From assembly GCA_002382665.1 (NCBI GenBank), contig DFZA01000016.1, positions 1-64,000 on the forward strand: a DNA stretch of 64,000 nt. The letters run 5' to 3'. This stretch comes from Peptococcaceae bacterium UBA4068 (GTDB taxonomy: Bacteria; Bacillota; Dehalobacteriia; UBA4068). A model generated the notes under the pieces. It was not told the origin of the DNA and ran no database searches. It was given only the letters and a program-made list of their open reading frames with translations. Each line of letters starts with the position of its first letter. Positions within the stretch are counted from its first letter, which is position 1. The translations under genes were made by a program, and so were the position numbers. This document shows positions 48,919-56,966 of this stretch, in pieces.

Positions 48919-49787
48919 TGAATAAAATCAACACCAGAAACAACGCCCAAAAATGGCTTTCATACAGGAAAAGTCCGGCTTCGTTTTTAATGTACCTTGC
49001 CGTGAACATCGCCGCAGTGATTACAATATGCCTATTGCTTTTTATAGTCATATATATATTGATCAAAGGTATACCGCATTTAAGCCCGCAACTTTTCCAG
49101 TGGCTCTATAATTCCGAAAACGTATCATTGATGCCCGCTTTGATCAATACGATTCTAATGTTGCTGCTTTCATTACTGTTAGCGGTGCCGGTCGGTATAT
49201 TTTCCTCGGTATATTTGGTTGAATATGCTAATCGCGGCAACAAAATGGTGGGACTTATACGCATAACGGCGGAAACATTATCGGGCATACCTTCAATAGT
49301 CTACGGACTATTTGGATATCTTTGTTTTGTCATCATGCTGCACTGGGGAGTATCATTATTAGCGGGCGCGTTCACATTAGCAATTATGATACTGCCTTTA
49401 ATCATGCGCACAACTGAGGAAGCATTAAAATCTGTGCCGGATACTTACAGAGAAGGCAGCTTTGGTTTAGGTGCCGGCAGATTGCGTACAGTATTTAAAA
49501 TTGTACTGCCGTCGGCAGTACCGGGCATTCTTGCCGGTATTATACTTAGTATCGGCAGAATATTGGGCGAGTCGGCAGCGCTAATTTATACTGCCGGCTC
49601 GGTTGCTCAAGTGCCTACCAGCGTATTTGATTCTACCCGTACATTATCGGTGCATATGTATGTTCTGGCCAGCGAAGGTCTTTATATAGATCAGACGTAT
49701 GCCACAGCAGTTGTATTATTAATAATTGTTGTCGTCATCAATGCGCTTTCAGGATTTGTTGCCAGGAAGATAGGGAGAGAAAATTAA
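48918..49787 (+). CDS. pstA: phosphate ABC transporter permease PstA
   Basis: A 289-residue permease, second membrane subunit of the Pst transporter. It has PVGIFSSVYLVEYANRGNKM, the conserved AETLSGIPSIVYGLFGYL, and the EAA loop YREGSFGLGAGRLRTVFKIVLPSAVPGILAGIILSIGRILGESAAL. The GTG start overlaps the pstC stop; AAAAGGAG lies upstream. pstB begins one base after its stop. Confidence 0.95.
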   Translation: MNKINTRNNAQKWLSYRKSPASFLMYLAVNIAAVITICLLLFIVIYILIKGIPHLSPQLFQWLYNSENVSLMPALINTILMLLLSLLLAVPVGIFSSVYLVEYANRGNKMVGLIRITAETLSGIPSIVYGLFGYLCFVIMLHWGVSLLAGAFTLAIMILPLIMRTTEEALKSVPDTYREGSFGLGAGRLRTVFKIVLPSAVPGILAGIILSIGRILGESAALIYTAGSVAQVPTSVFDSTRTLSVHMYVLASEGLYIDQTYATAVVLLIIVVVINALSGFVARKIGREN

Positions 49788-49788
49788 C

Positions 49789-50538
49789 ATGGAAAAATTT
49801 CAAATAGAAAACCTTGATCTATATTACGATAATTTTCAGGCGCTTAAACAAGTATATTTAAATATTCCTGCCAAAGAAATCACCGCTTTTATCGGACCTT
49901 CCGGTTGTGGTAAATCAACGCTGCTCAAATCTTTGAACCGTATGAATGATTTAATTGAAGGTTGTCGCATCACCGGTAGCGCCAGACTTGACGGTGAGGA
50001 CATATACGGCGACATGGATATCAATATGCTACGCAAAAGGGTAGGCATGGTATTCCAGAAACCAAATCCTTTTCCTATGAGCATCTATGATAATATAGCC
50101 TTCGGACCGCGCACCCATGGTATAAAAAGCAAAGTAAAGCTTGATGATATAGTTGAAAGATCATTGCGTGACGCCGCTATCTGGGAAGAAGCCAAAGATA
50201 GGTTGAAAAAGTCGGCACTGGGATTATCAGGAGGCCAGCAACAGCGTCTATGCATAGCCCGCGCATTGGCCGTTGGTCCGGAAGTGCTGCTGATGGATGA
50301 ACCGACCAGCGCTCTCGACCCGATCTCAACAGCCAAAATTGAAGAGCTTGCCAGCGATTTAAAAAAGAATTATACTATCATTATAGTGACGCATAATATG
50401 CAGCAAGCTGTGCGCATCTCGGACTATACGGCCTTCTTCTTATTAGGTGAAGTAATAGAGTATGATAAAACCGAAAAATTGTTCTCTATGCCCAAAGATA
50501 AACGAACAGAAGATTATATCACGGGGAGGTTTGGATAA
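49789..50538 (+). CDS. pstB: phosphate ABC transporter ATPase PstB
   Basis: A 249-residue ATPase. Walker A GPSGCGKST, Q loop VFQKPNPFPMSIYDNIAFG (characteristic of PstB), signature LSGGQQQRLCIARALA, Walker B VLLMDEPTSALD and H loop VTHNMQQA are all intact. It powers phosphate uptake through PstC/PstA. The last base overlaps the phoU start. Confidence 0.97.
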   Translation: MEKFQIENLDLYYDNFQALKQVYLNIPAKEITAFIGPSGCGKSTLLKSLNRMNDLIEGCRITGSARLDGEDIYGDMDINMLRKRVGMVFQKPNPFPMSIYDNIAFGPRTHGIKSKVKLDDIVERSLRDAAIWEEAKDRLKKSALGLSGGQQQRLCIARALAVGPEVLLMDEPTSALDPISTAKIEELASDLKKNYTIIIVTHNMQQAVRISDYTAFFLLGEVIEYDKTEKLFSMPKDKRTEDYITGRFG

Positions 50539-51191
50539 TGAGAAGTCATTTTGACGAGCAGCTGGCTCTTTTAAACAAAGAATTGATCTCCATGGGCGTA
50601 TTATGCGAAAACGCCATTGCCATGGCAGCAAAAGCGCTAACAGAAGGAGATATGATAACAGCAAAAAATGTTGATGCGTTTGACAGAGAGATAGAACAAA
50701 AAGAACGTGAAATTGAAGCATTATGCTTAAAGCTATTATTATTGCAGCAACCGGTAGCGCGCGATTTGCGGCAAATATCTTCAGCGCTGAAAATGATCAC
50801 CGATATGGAACGCATCGGCGACCAGGCGGCGGATATTGCGGAAATCGTTACTATGGCCAACATTAATGAGTCCGATGATACCATCCATATTGGCGAGATG
50901 GCCCGCGCCACAATTAAAATGGTGACGGAAAGTATCGATGCCTTTGTGAAGCAAGACTTACAAATAGCAAGGGCGGTTATCGACTACGACGATGTTGTAG
51001 ACTCGCTATTTAACAAAGTAAAAAAGGCTTTGGTAATTATTTTTGGCACAAGCGGCGCCGATAGCGAATACGCGCTTGATCTACTGATGATAGCCAAGCA
51101 TTTCGAGCGGATCGGCGATCATGCAGTCAATATCGCCGAATGGGTTGTTTTTTCAATCACCGGTAACCATGAAGGAGGAAATCAACTGTGA
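50538..51191 (+). CDS. phoU: phosphate signalling protein PhoU
   Basis: A 217-residue all-helical protein with two PhoU repeats, each carrying the metal-binding E-R-I-G-D pattern (ITDMERIGDQAADIAEIV and AKHFERIGDHAVNIAEWV). PhoU links the state of the Pst transporter to PhoR, keeping the Pho response off when phosphate is plentiful. It lies between pstB and the two-component genes, overlapping the response regulator by 4 nt. Confidence 0.96.
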   Translation: MRSHFDEQLALLNKELISMGVLCENAIAMAAKALTEGDMITAKNVDAFDREIEQKEREIEALCLKLLLLQQPVARDLRQISSALKMITDMERIGDQAADIAEIVTMANINESDDTIHIGEMARATIKMVTESIDAFVKQDLQIARAVIDYDDVVDSLFNKVKKALVIIFGTSGADSEYALDLLMIAKHFERIGDHAVNIAEWVVFSITGNHEGGNQL

Positions 51192-51877
51192 TCTATTGCG
51201 TTGAAGATGATGCCGGTATTCGTGATTTGATGGTCTATACGCTAAATTCGACCGGCTTAAAAGCATCCGGTTGCGCGGACAGCAAAGAACTTTATGCGGC
51301 GTTGCAAAATGAATTGCCGCAATTGATACTGCTTGATATTATGCTGCCGGGTGAGGATGGCATTTCTATACTTAAACATCTCAAAGCTTCCGCAAAAACT
51401 GCTGCTATACCTATAATAATGGCCACTGCTAAAACTACGGAATATGATAAAGTTATCGGTCTTGATTTAGGCGCCGACGATTATCTAGCCAAACCGTTTG
51501 GCATGATGGAAATGGTTTCTCGAGTCAAAGCAGTACTGCGCCGTACTGTTGCAAACAATAATATTTCCATATTAAAAGTTGGTGAAATAAATCTAAACGT
51601 AAATGAGCATATCGTATTGGTCAAAGGCCAAAGAGTGATATTAACGCTCAAGGAATTTGAGCTGTTGAGGATCCTGATGGAAAATCCGGGTCAGGTATTC
51701 ACCCGCGACCAATTGCTTGCTAGCATCTGGGGATATGATTTTGACGGCGAAACGCGTACGGTCGATGTCCATATCCGTACATTAAGGCAAAAGCTTGGCG
51801 ATTGCTGCAATTATATCATAACTGTCCGGGGAATAGGCTACCGCCTGGAGGAAAGCTATGAAGCGCAAGATATTTAA
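51188..51877 (+). CDS. phoP: phosphate response regulator (PhoP/PhoB type)
   Basis: A 229-residue OmpR-family regulator. The receiver domain has EDD (residues 6-8), phosphoacceptor Asp50 in LLDIMLPGEDG and Lys in YLAKPFG. The winged-helix output domain ends TVDVHIRTLRQKLGD...IITVRGIGYRLE. Its position behind phoU and before the sensor kinase makes it the Pho regulator, likely acting at the repeats before pstS. The GTG start overlaps phoU. Confidence 0.93.
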   Translation: MIYCVEDDAGIRDLMVYTLNSTGLKASGCADSKELYAALQNELPQLILLDIMLPGEDGISILKHLKASAKTAAIPIIMATAKTTEYDKVIGLDLGADDYLAKPFGMMEMVSRVKAVLRRTVANNNISILKVGEINLNVNEHIVLVKGQRVILTLKEFELLRILMENPGQVFTRDQLLASIWGYDFDGETRTVDVHIRTLRQKLGDCCNYIITVRGIGYRLEESYEAQDI

Positions 51878-53543
51878 GAGCATATTATTAACTTCAATTT
51901 TAACCACCGTATTATGCTCGGCAATTATTTTTGGTGTTTTATATAATCATTTTTATCAGGTTATGAAAACTGAGGTTCAAAAAGAAGCCTTGTATATTGA
52001 TGCTGCCTTAAATATTTCCGGTGAACAATACCTGGTACAGATAGAAAACAAAATTGAGGGCAAAGATAACAACCGCCTTACTTTAATTGCATCGGACGGT
52101 ACGGTTATTTACGATAATTATTCAAACGCAGCAAAAATGGAGAATCATCTCAACCGCCCCGAGGTTCAGCAAGCATTGCGAACAGGCTCAGGGGAGGCAA
52201 CACGCATGTCCGCAACTATCGGAATGCAGACATACTATTATGCCATGCGGCTTGATGATGGCAATATACTGAGAGTATCATGCACAATAGACAGCATATT
52301 TGCTTCCATACGTGATATTATTCTTTATTTAGTACTGATAATAGCTTTGATAGTAGCTTTTCTTTCAATGTATTTAGCAAAAAGGCAAACAGCTTCAATT
52401 GTCAAACCGATCAACGATATTAATCTGGATCAACCGTTATCTAATGACACCTACGAAGAAATTGCACCTTTGCTGACGCGTATTGAAAAACAACACCGAC
52501 AAATCAACAAGCAAATATCCGAACTAACACGAAAACAGGAAGAGTTTGCAGCCATAACAGAAAACATGAACGAGGGGCTGATATTGCTCAATAGCAAAGG
52601 GCTGGTCTTGAGTATCAATAAAACTGCAGCCGGTTTGTTTGGCATTGATATCGATGTATATATAGGCAAAGATATTATCACTATAGATAGAAGCTTGACT
52701 CTGCAAAAGATGCTCAAAAATGCTTATTCAGGCGTCCGTTGTGAAGAAATACAAAATCTTAATAATAAACAATATCAGTTAATTGCCAGTCCTGTGCAAT
52801 CGGCACAAGACGTGGATGGAGTGATATTACTGATTATTGATGTAACCGAACGCAATCAGGCGGAACAGATGCGTAGAGAATTTACTGCTAATGTTTCCCA
52901 TGAATTAAAAACTCCGCTACATTCGATTTCCGGATGTGCGGAAATAATCAAAAACGGCCTGGTCAAACCTGATGATATCAATCATTTTATTGATCAGATA
53001 TATTCTGAAACACAAAGGTTAATAATGCTGGTCGACGATATTATCAACCTGTCTAAGCTCGACGAAACCAGTATTGATTTACCCAAAGAAAAAATTGATA
53101 TATATAAAATAGCTCAAATTGTAATCGATAGGCTACAGCAGCAGGCTGATAATAAACAAGTGCAAATATATCTTTCCGGTGGTCCGGCGGTAATTCGGGG
53201 TGTAACACATCTGATCGACGAAATTATTTATAATCTCTGCGATAATGCGATAAAATACAACCATATCGGCGGTAGAATTGATGTGTCGGTTATCAAAGAA
53301 GATGATGTGGTTATACTATCCGTAACCGATACCGGCATAGGTATAGTCAAAGAACAGCAGGAAAGAATTTTCGAACGGTTTTACCGTGTCGAAAGCAGCC
53401 ACTCCAAACAAACCGGCGGTACAGGATTAGGGCTGGCCATTGTTAAACATGCAGCTAAATATCATAATGCAATAATAAAATTGCAAAGTAAAGAAAATCA
53501 AGGCACCACAGTTACAGTTCAATTCCCGCTTGATGAAAGATAA
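51858..53543 (+). CDS. phoR: phosphate sensor histidine kinase PhoR
   Basis: A 561-residue membrane kinase. Two transmembrane helices (about residues 7-28 and 152-173) flank an extracytoplasmic sensor domain. A HAMP-like linker and a PAS domain (about 232-330, EEFAAITENMNEGLILLNSKG) follow. The dimerisation box FTANVSHELKTPLHSISG carries His348, and the ATPase domain has the N box NLCDNAIKYN, DTGIGI and GGTGLGLAIVKHA. The start overlaps phoP by 20 nt. It is the last gene of the seven-gene operon. Confidence 0.93.
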   Translation: MKRKIFKSILLTSILTTVLCSAIIFGVLYNHFYQVMKTEVQKEALYIDAALNISGEQYLVQIENKIEGKDNNRLTLIASDGTVIYDNYSNAAKMENHLNRPEVQQALRTGSGEATRMSATIGMQTYYYAMRLDDGNILRVSCTIDSIFASIRDIILYLVLIIALIVAFLSMYLAKRQTASIVKPINDINLDQPLSNDTYEEIAPLLTRIEKQHRQINKQISELTRKQEEFAAITENMNEGLILLNSKGLVLSINKTAAGLFGIDIDVYIGKDIITIDRSLTLQKMLKNAYSGVRCEEIQNLNNKQYQLIASPVQSAQDVDGVILLIIDVTERNQAEQMRREFTANVSHELKTPLHSISGCAEIIKNGLVKPDDINHFIDQIYSETQRLIMLVDDIINLSKLDETSIDLPKEKIDIYKIAQIVIDRLQQQADNKQVQIYLSGGPAVIRGVTHLIDEIIYNLCDNAIKYNHIGGRIDVSVIKEDDVVILSVTDTGIGIVKEQQERIFERFYRVESSHSKQTGGTGLGLAIVKHAAKYHNAIIKLQSKENQGTTVTVQFPLDER

Positions 53544-53565
53544 CAAATAATTAACAATAATCATA

Positions 53566-53595
53566 TTGAAGATTTTACATTTAAGTAATTATAAT
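53566..53595 (+). promoter_or_regulatory. promoter of the HAD phosphatase gene
   Basis: TTGAAG at 53566-53571 and TATAAT at 53590-53595, 18-bp spacing, 33 bp before the start codon. Confidence 0.6.
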
Positions 53596-53627
53596 ATAAA
53601 TAAAAAAACAATTATCTAAGGAGTAAT

Positions 53628-54401
53628 ATGGATTTATTAAGAGCAAAAAAAGGGTTTATCTGCGATATGGACGGTGTAATTTACCATGGAAACGTTTTAA
53701 TTCCCGGGGTAATAGAGTTTGTAGATTGGTTATATAAAGAGGATAAGAAATTTTTATTTCTCACCAATGGCAGTGGCAAATCTCCCAAAGAATTACAATT
53801 AAAATTGCGCCGCATGGGACTTGATGTTGACGAAAGTCATTTCTATACCAGCGCTTTAGCTACAGCAAAATTTTTAGGCAAGCAAAACCCGGGATGTAGC
53901 GCATATGTAATAGGGGAGCCGGGGTTATTTAACGCTCTCCATGACGCCGGCATTACTATCAACGATTTTGATCCCGACTATGTTGTAATTGGCGAAACCA
54001 ATAATTATAATTACGATAACATTTGCCGCGCTGTCAAACATGTTTTAAACGGTGCGAAACTAATAGGTACCAATACCGATACTACCTGTCCATCAGAACA
54101 CGGTATAATACCGGCTTGCAGAGCGCTTATTGCTCCAATAGAAATTTCGACCGGTAAAAAAGCATATTATGTCGGTAAGCCAAATCCATTAATGATGCGT
54201 ACAGGCTTAGGGATGCTTGGCGTACATTCTGAGGAAGCCGTGATGATAGGCGACCGCATGGATACCGACATAATTGCCGGTATTGAAAGCGGACTGGATA
54301 CGGTCTTGGTTTTATCCGGCGTTACCACACAGGAAAACATCCATCAATATCCGTTTCGACCCAGATTAGTACTTAACAGCATAGCTGATATTATTCCATA
54401 A
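53628..54401 (+). CDS. HAD-IIA phosphatase (NagD/AraL-like)
   Basis: A 257-residue HAD hydrolase. Motif I is ICDMDGVIYHG (catalytic Asp pair), motif II is FLTNGS, the lysine lies in KPNPLMM and motif IV is MIGDRMDTDIIAGIESGLDTVLVLSGV. The cap type and length match NagD/AraL sugar-phosphate or nucleotide phosphatases; the substrate is not predictable. GGAG precedes the ATG. It is monocistronic, just after the pst-pho operon, but has its own promoter. Confidence 0.92.
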   Translation: MDLLRAKKGFICDMDGVIYHGNVLIPGVIEFVDWLYKEDKKFLFLTNGSGKSPKELQLKLRRMGLDVDESHFYTSALATAKFLGKQNPGCSAYVIGEPGLFNALHDAGITINDFDPDYVVIGETNNYNYDNICRAVKHVLNGAKLIGTNTDTTCPSEHGIIPACRALIAPIEISTGKKAYYVGKPNPLMMRTGLGMLGVHSEEAVMIGDRMDTDIIAGIESGLDTVLVLSGVTTQENIHQYPFRPRLVLNSIADIIP

Positions 54402-54429
54402 AAGATTTAGTAATAATGATACTAATTAT

Positions 54430-54460
54430 TAAAAGCAGGGTAAAACCCTGCTTTTTGTTA
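54430..54460. terminator. terminator between the HAD and cotJC genes
   Basis: AAAAGCAGGGT pairs with ACCCTGCTTTT, followed by T residues. The convergent cotJ operon ends just beyond. Confidence 0.85.
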
Positions 54461-54482
54461 TTTTTCCTTTACTGATTAATTA

Positions 54483-55085
54483 TTAATATTGAGCATTTTG
54501 AGCATTACTAGAAAAAACTTTTTTGCAGGCATAGTTTTCTTGTACCTGAACTAAGGCTTCGCCGAAGCGTTGGAAATGCACTATTTCTCTTTCGCGGAGG
54601 AAACGGAGAGCATCGGCTACACCTGGATCATCGGTTAGATCCAAAAGATGATTATATGTAGCGCGCGCCTTTTGTTCGGCCGCCATATCTTCGGTAAGAT
54701 CTGCAATCGGATCGTCTTTAGCCTGTATATAGGCGGCTGTCCAGGGGTTGCCGACAGCGTCAACATAAAAAACAGCCTTGCCGTGATCAACAAAAGCGTC
54801 ATAACCGGCGGCCACGATCTGTTCTTTGGTTGCGTTTTTCATCAGTTTATATACAAGTGTGCCGATAATTTCCAAATGAGCCATTTCTTCCGTACCAATA
54901 TCAGTAACCACGGCCTGTGTGTTTTTCGTCGGCATAGTCCAGCGCTGGGTAAGATAGCGAAGCGAGGCAGCGAGTTCGCCATCCGGTCCGCCATACTGGC
55001 TTATCAACTGCTTGGCGAGACGGGGATTTGGCTTGTTCATGTCCACTTTTACCGGATATTGCAACTTTTTTTCATAAACCCACAT
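54483..55085 (-). CDS. cotJC: spore coat protein CotJC (manganese catalase family)
   Basis: A 200-residue protein of the dimanganese catalase fold. MWVYEKKLQYPVKVDMNKPNPRLAKQLISQYGGPDGELAASLRYLTQRW is the CotJC hallmark. GTEEMAHLEIIGTLVYKL and EREIVHFQRFGEAL carry the E-x-x-H ligands for the metal pair. In spore coats it may detoxify peroxide. It is the third gene of cotJABC on the minus strand, 12 nt after cotJB. Confidence 0.94.
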   Translation of the reverse strand: MWVYEKKLQYPVKVDMNKPNPRLAKQLISQYGGPDGELAASLRYLTQRWTMPTKNTQAVVTDIGTEEMAHLEIIGTLVYKLMKNATKEQIVAAGYDAFVDHGKAVFYVDAVGNPWTAAYIQAKDDPIADLTEDMAAEQKARATYNHLLDLTDDPGVADALRFLREREIVHFQRFGEALVQVQENYACKKVFSSNAQNAQY

Positions 55086-55097
55086 AATCTATCCTCC

Positions 55098-55349
55098 TTA
55101 AAAGTCCCAAGGGAAGTCGCTCGTTCCCCAGTCCCACTTGTTTTCACTGTTGCTCGGATCATCTTGTCGTAACGGCGAATATTTCTTGCTGTATTGCTCA
55201 TGCATAGCTTTATATTCCTCAGCAGTCGCATTAAAGCGCTCAATTGCGGCGCTGTCAGTAAGATGGGTGTCAAGATATATTCTCAGATCGTCCAATACCA
55301 GGCCAAGTTGCTGCAGTCTAAGCATCATCGCAGCTTGTTCATCACTCAT
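55098..55349 (-). CDS. cotJB: spore coat protein CotJB
   Basis: An 83-residue protein typical of CotJB: LRLQQLGLVLDDLRIYLDTHLTDSAAIERFNATAEEYKAMHEQYSKKYSPL and a W-D-W-G-x-x-D-F-P-W-D-F C-terminus. It is needed with CotJA and CotJC for coat assembly. It lies between cotJA and cotJC with short gaps. Confidence 0.93.
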   Translation of the reverse strand: MSDEQAAMMLRLQQLGLVLDDLRIYLDTHLTDSAAIERFNATAEEYKAMHEQYSKKYSPLRQDDPSNSENKWDWGTSDFPWDF

Positions 55350-55361
55350 ATTATTACCCCC

Positions 55362-55595
55362 TTATCTCTTTCCTGACGTTGCCATCATTCCCGACACCCC
55401 CGCCATTCCCTCAAAAAAGTTTTCTTTAGGCCCATATTTTCCCTTTGGTATATTAAGATCTGGGAAAATTGTTCCATTAACAAATGCCGCCGCGTATTCA
55501 TAGACACGGGTAGGGTTCTGAATGGCCACAAAACCATAGCCGGCTAAGATACATGCATCACCGCAGGGCATAATAATACCCGGACATGCGCTCAT
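55362..55595 (-). CDS. cotJA: spore coat associated protein CotJA
   Basis: A 77-residue protein with the CotJA core LAGYGFVAIQNPTRVYEYAAAFVNGTIFPDLNIPKGKYGP (about residues 17-56). It has a cysteine-containing start (CPGIIMPCGDAC) and a Gly/Met-rich end, both more extended than the short Bacillus form. GGAGG precedes the ATG. It is the first gene of cotJABC; sigma-E control is expected from Bacillus, but I do not see a convincing sigma-E promoter. Confidence 0.9.
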   Translation of the reverse strand: MSACPGIIMPCGDACILAGYGFVAIQNPTRVYEYAAAFVNGTIFPDLNIPKGKYGPKENFFEGMAGVSGMMATSGKR

Positions 55596-55873
55596 ATTTG
55601 TAACCTCCTATCTTTCTATATAATGTACAATATGTCTGTTGATAATTTGAGGTGCTAGGCCCACTTGAAATTAATTAGACAAGAAAATGAGAAATCCGAT
55701 GCTCTCTCCTTAGTAATGCTAATCTATAATAAAATTAAATGAATTCACAATATAGCTGTTGCTTAAATAGTAGCCTTGCTATTTTTAAGTTGATATATGA
55801 CAAAAAATAGTATATATTTGTTATTATCGTGATGTATTTACATTAAAATTCTATTTCTTATTTGGAGGTTCTA

Positions 55874-56884
55874 ATGGCAAAAATAAGAAAAATTCGCAAA
55901 TCGGCAAAAATTTTAGTTTTAGCTGTAATTGTAGTACTTGTTATTTCAGTTGTTTATAGTTCACTATTCAAACCAATCACCATCAGTGATGATGTTAGTG
56001 TTAAAATTGCGGATGGCAGTAGTTCAGGTGCTATTTCTTCCTTGCTTTATGATGCCGGTTTAACGAGGAATTCCAGTATATTTAAATTTTATGCCATGGA
56101 GCATAAAATAGATAGCGAGCTACGCGCCGGTACATATAAGTTTACCGCAGGCAGATGGAGCCTTGCGGATATCAGTAAAATATTACTGAATGGTACTGAC
56201 GCCGATAGTGTCAAAGTTACTATTCCGGAAGGTTTAACCGTCTCCGAGACAGCCGATATTTTTGTTAAAGCCGGTTTAGTTGAAAAAGAAGCGTTTATGA
56301 ATTACGCGCAAAATGGCGATTTTCCCTATGACTATCTACCTACCGCCGGTACAGCCAACCGCTTAGAAGGATTTCTTTTTCCCAATACTTATATGGTCGA
56401 AAAAGATTGGACCGAAAAAAAAATTATTGATATGCTTTTAGCCGAATTCGATGAAATCTGGAATGAAAAATACCAGCAAAAGGCAAACGAATTGGATAAG
56501 TCTGTTAAAGAAGTTGTAACAATGGCCTCTTTAGTTGAAAAGGAAGCCAAAGTTGCCGATGAACGGCCATTGATTGCCAGCGTCTTTTATAATCGCCTTA
56601 AAATTAGTATGAAGCTACAATCATGCGCGACGGTTCAGTTCATACTTGGGAAAGCCAAATATCCGCTGCTTTATAGCGATCTAAAAATTGATTCTCCATA
56701 TAATACTTATATTTATTACGGCTTGCCACCGGGACCAATTGCCTCGCCCGGGGAAGCCTCATTAACTGCGGCTCTTTATCCATCTAGTTCGAATTATCTC
56801 TATTTCCGCGCTCAAAAAGACGGCTCTCATCGTTTTAGTCTAACGCTCAAAGAGCATGATACTCCGCAACCAAACGATCAATAA
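55874..56884 (+). CDS. mltG: endolytic murein transglycosylase MltG
   Basis: A 336-residue membrane-anchored enzyme that cuts nascent glycan strands. A single N-terminal transmembrane helix (about residues 12-32) is followed by a LysM-like region (VKIADGSSSGAISSLLYDAGLTRN, VTIPEGLTVSETADIF). The YceG catalytic domain has RLEGFLFPNTY, the catalytic Glu in MASLVEKEAKV (about residue 222), RPLIASVFYNRL, and the end SPYNTYIYYGLPPGPIASPGEASLTAAL. The ATG at 55874 follows TGGAGG. No clear promoter is seen in the 278-bp upstream gap, which holds only AT-rich sequence and a weak hairpin. Confidence 0.94.
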   Translation: MAKIRKIRKSAKILVLAVIVVLVISVVYSSLFKPITISDDVSVKIADGSSSGAISSLLYDAGLTRNSSIFKFYAMEHKIDSELRAGTYKFTAGRWSLADISKILLNGTDADSVKVTIPEGLTVSETADIFVKAGLVEKEAFMNYAQNGDFPYDYLPTAGTANRLEGFLFPNTYMVEKDWTEKKIIDMLLAEFDEIWNEKYQQKANELDKSVKEVVTMASLVEKEAKVADERPLIASVFYNRLKISMKLQSCATVQFILGKAKYPLLYSDLKIDSPYNTYIYYGLPPGPIASPGEASLTAALYPSSSNYLYFRAQKDGSHRFSLTLKEHDTPQPNDQ

Positions 56885-56904
56885 TAGTTAGTGAAACTAA
56901 CTAA

Positions 56905-56933
56905 TTGACAATAATTCTGATATATATTAAAAT
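56905..56933 (+). promoter_or_regulatory. promoter of the acyl-CoA synthetase/por operon
   Basis: TTGACA at 56905-56910 and TAAAAT at 56928-56933, 17-bp spacing. A small AGTTAGT/ACTAACT inverted repeat lies just upstream. Confidence 0.75.
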
Positions 56934-56966
56934 TACCATAACGTGCACAATTCGGGGGTGAAAGTT

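Noticed and set aside
55596..55660. Sigma-E promoter for cotJABC (CATATTGT on the minus strand)
   Set aside because: A -10-like CATAnnnT is present, but no -35 at the right distance, so it is not reported as a feature.
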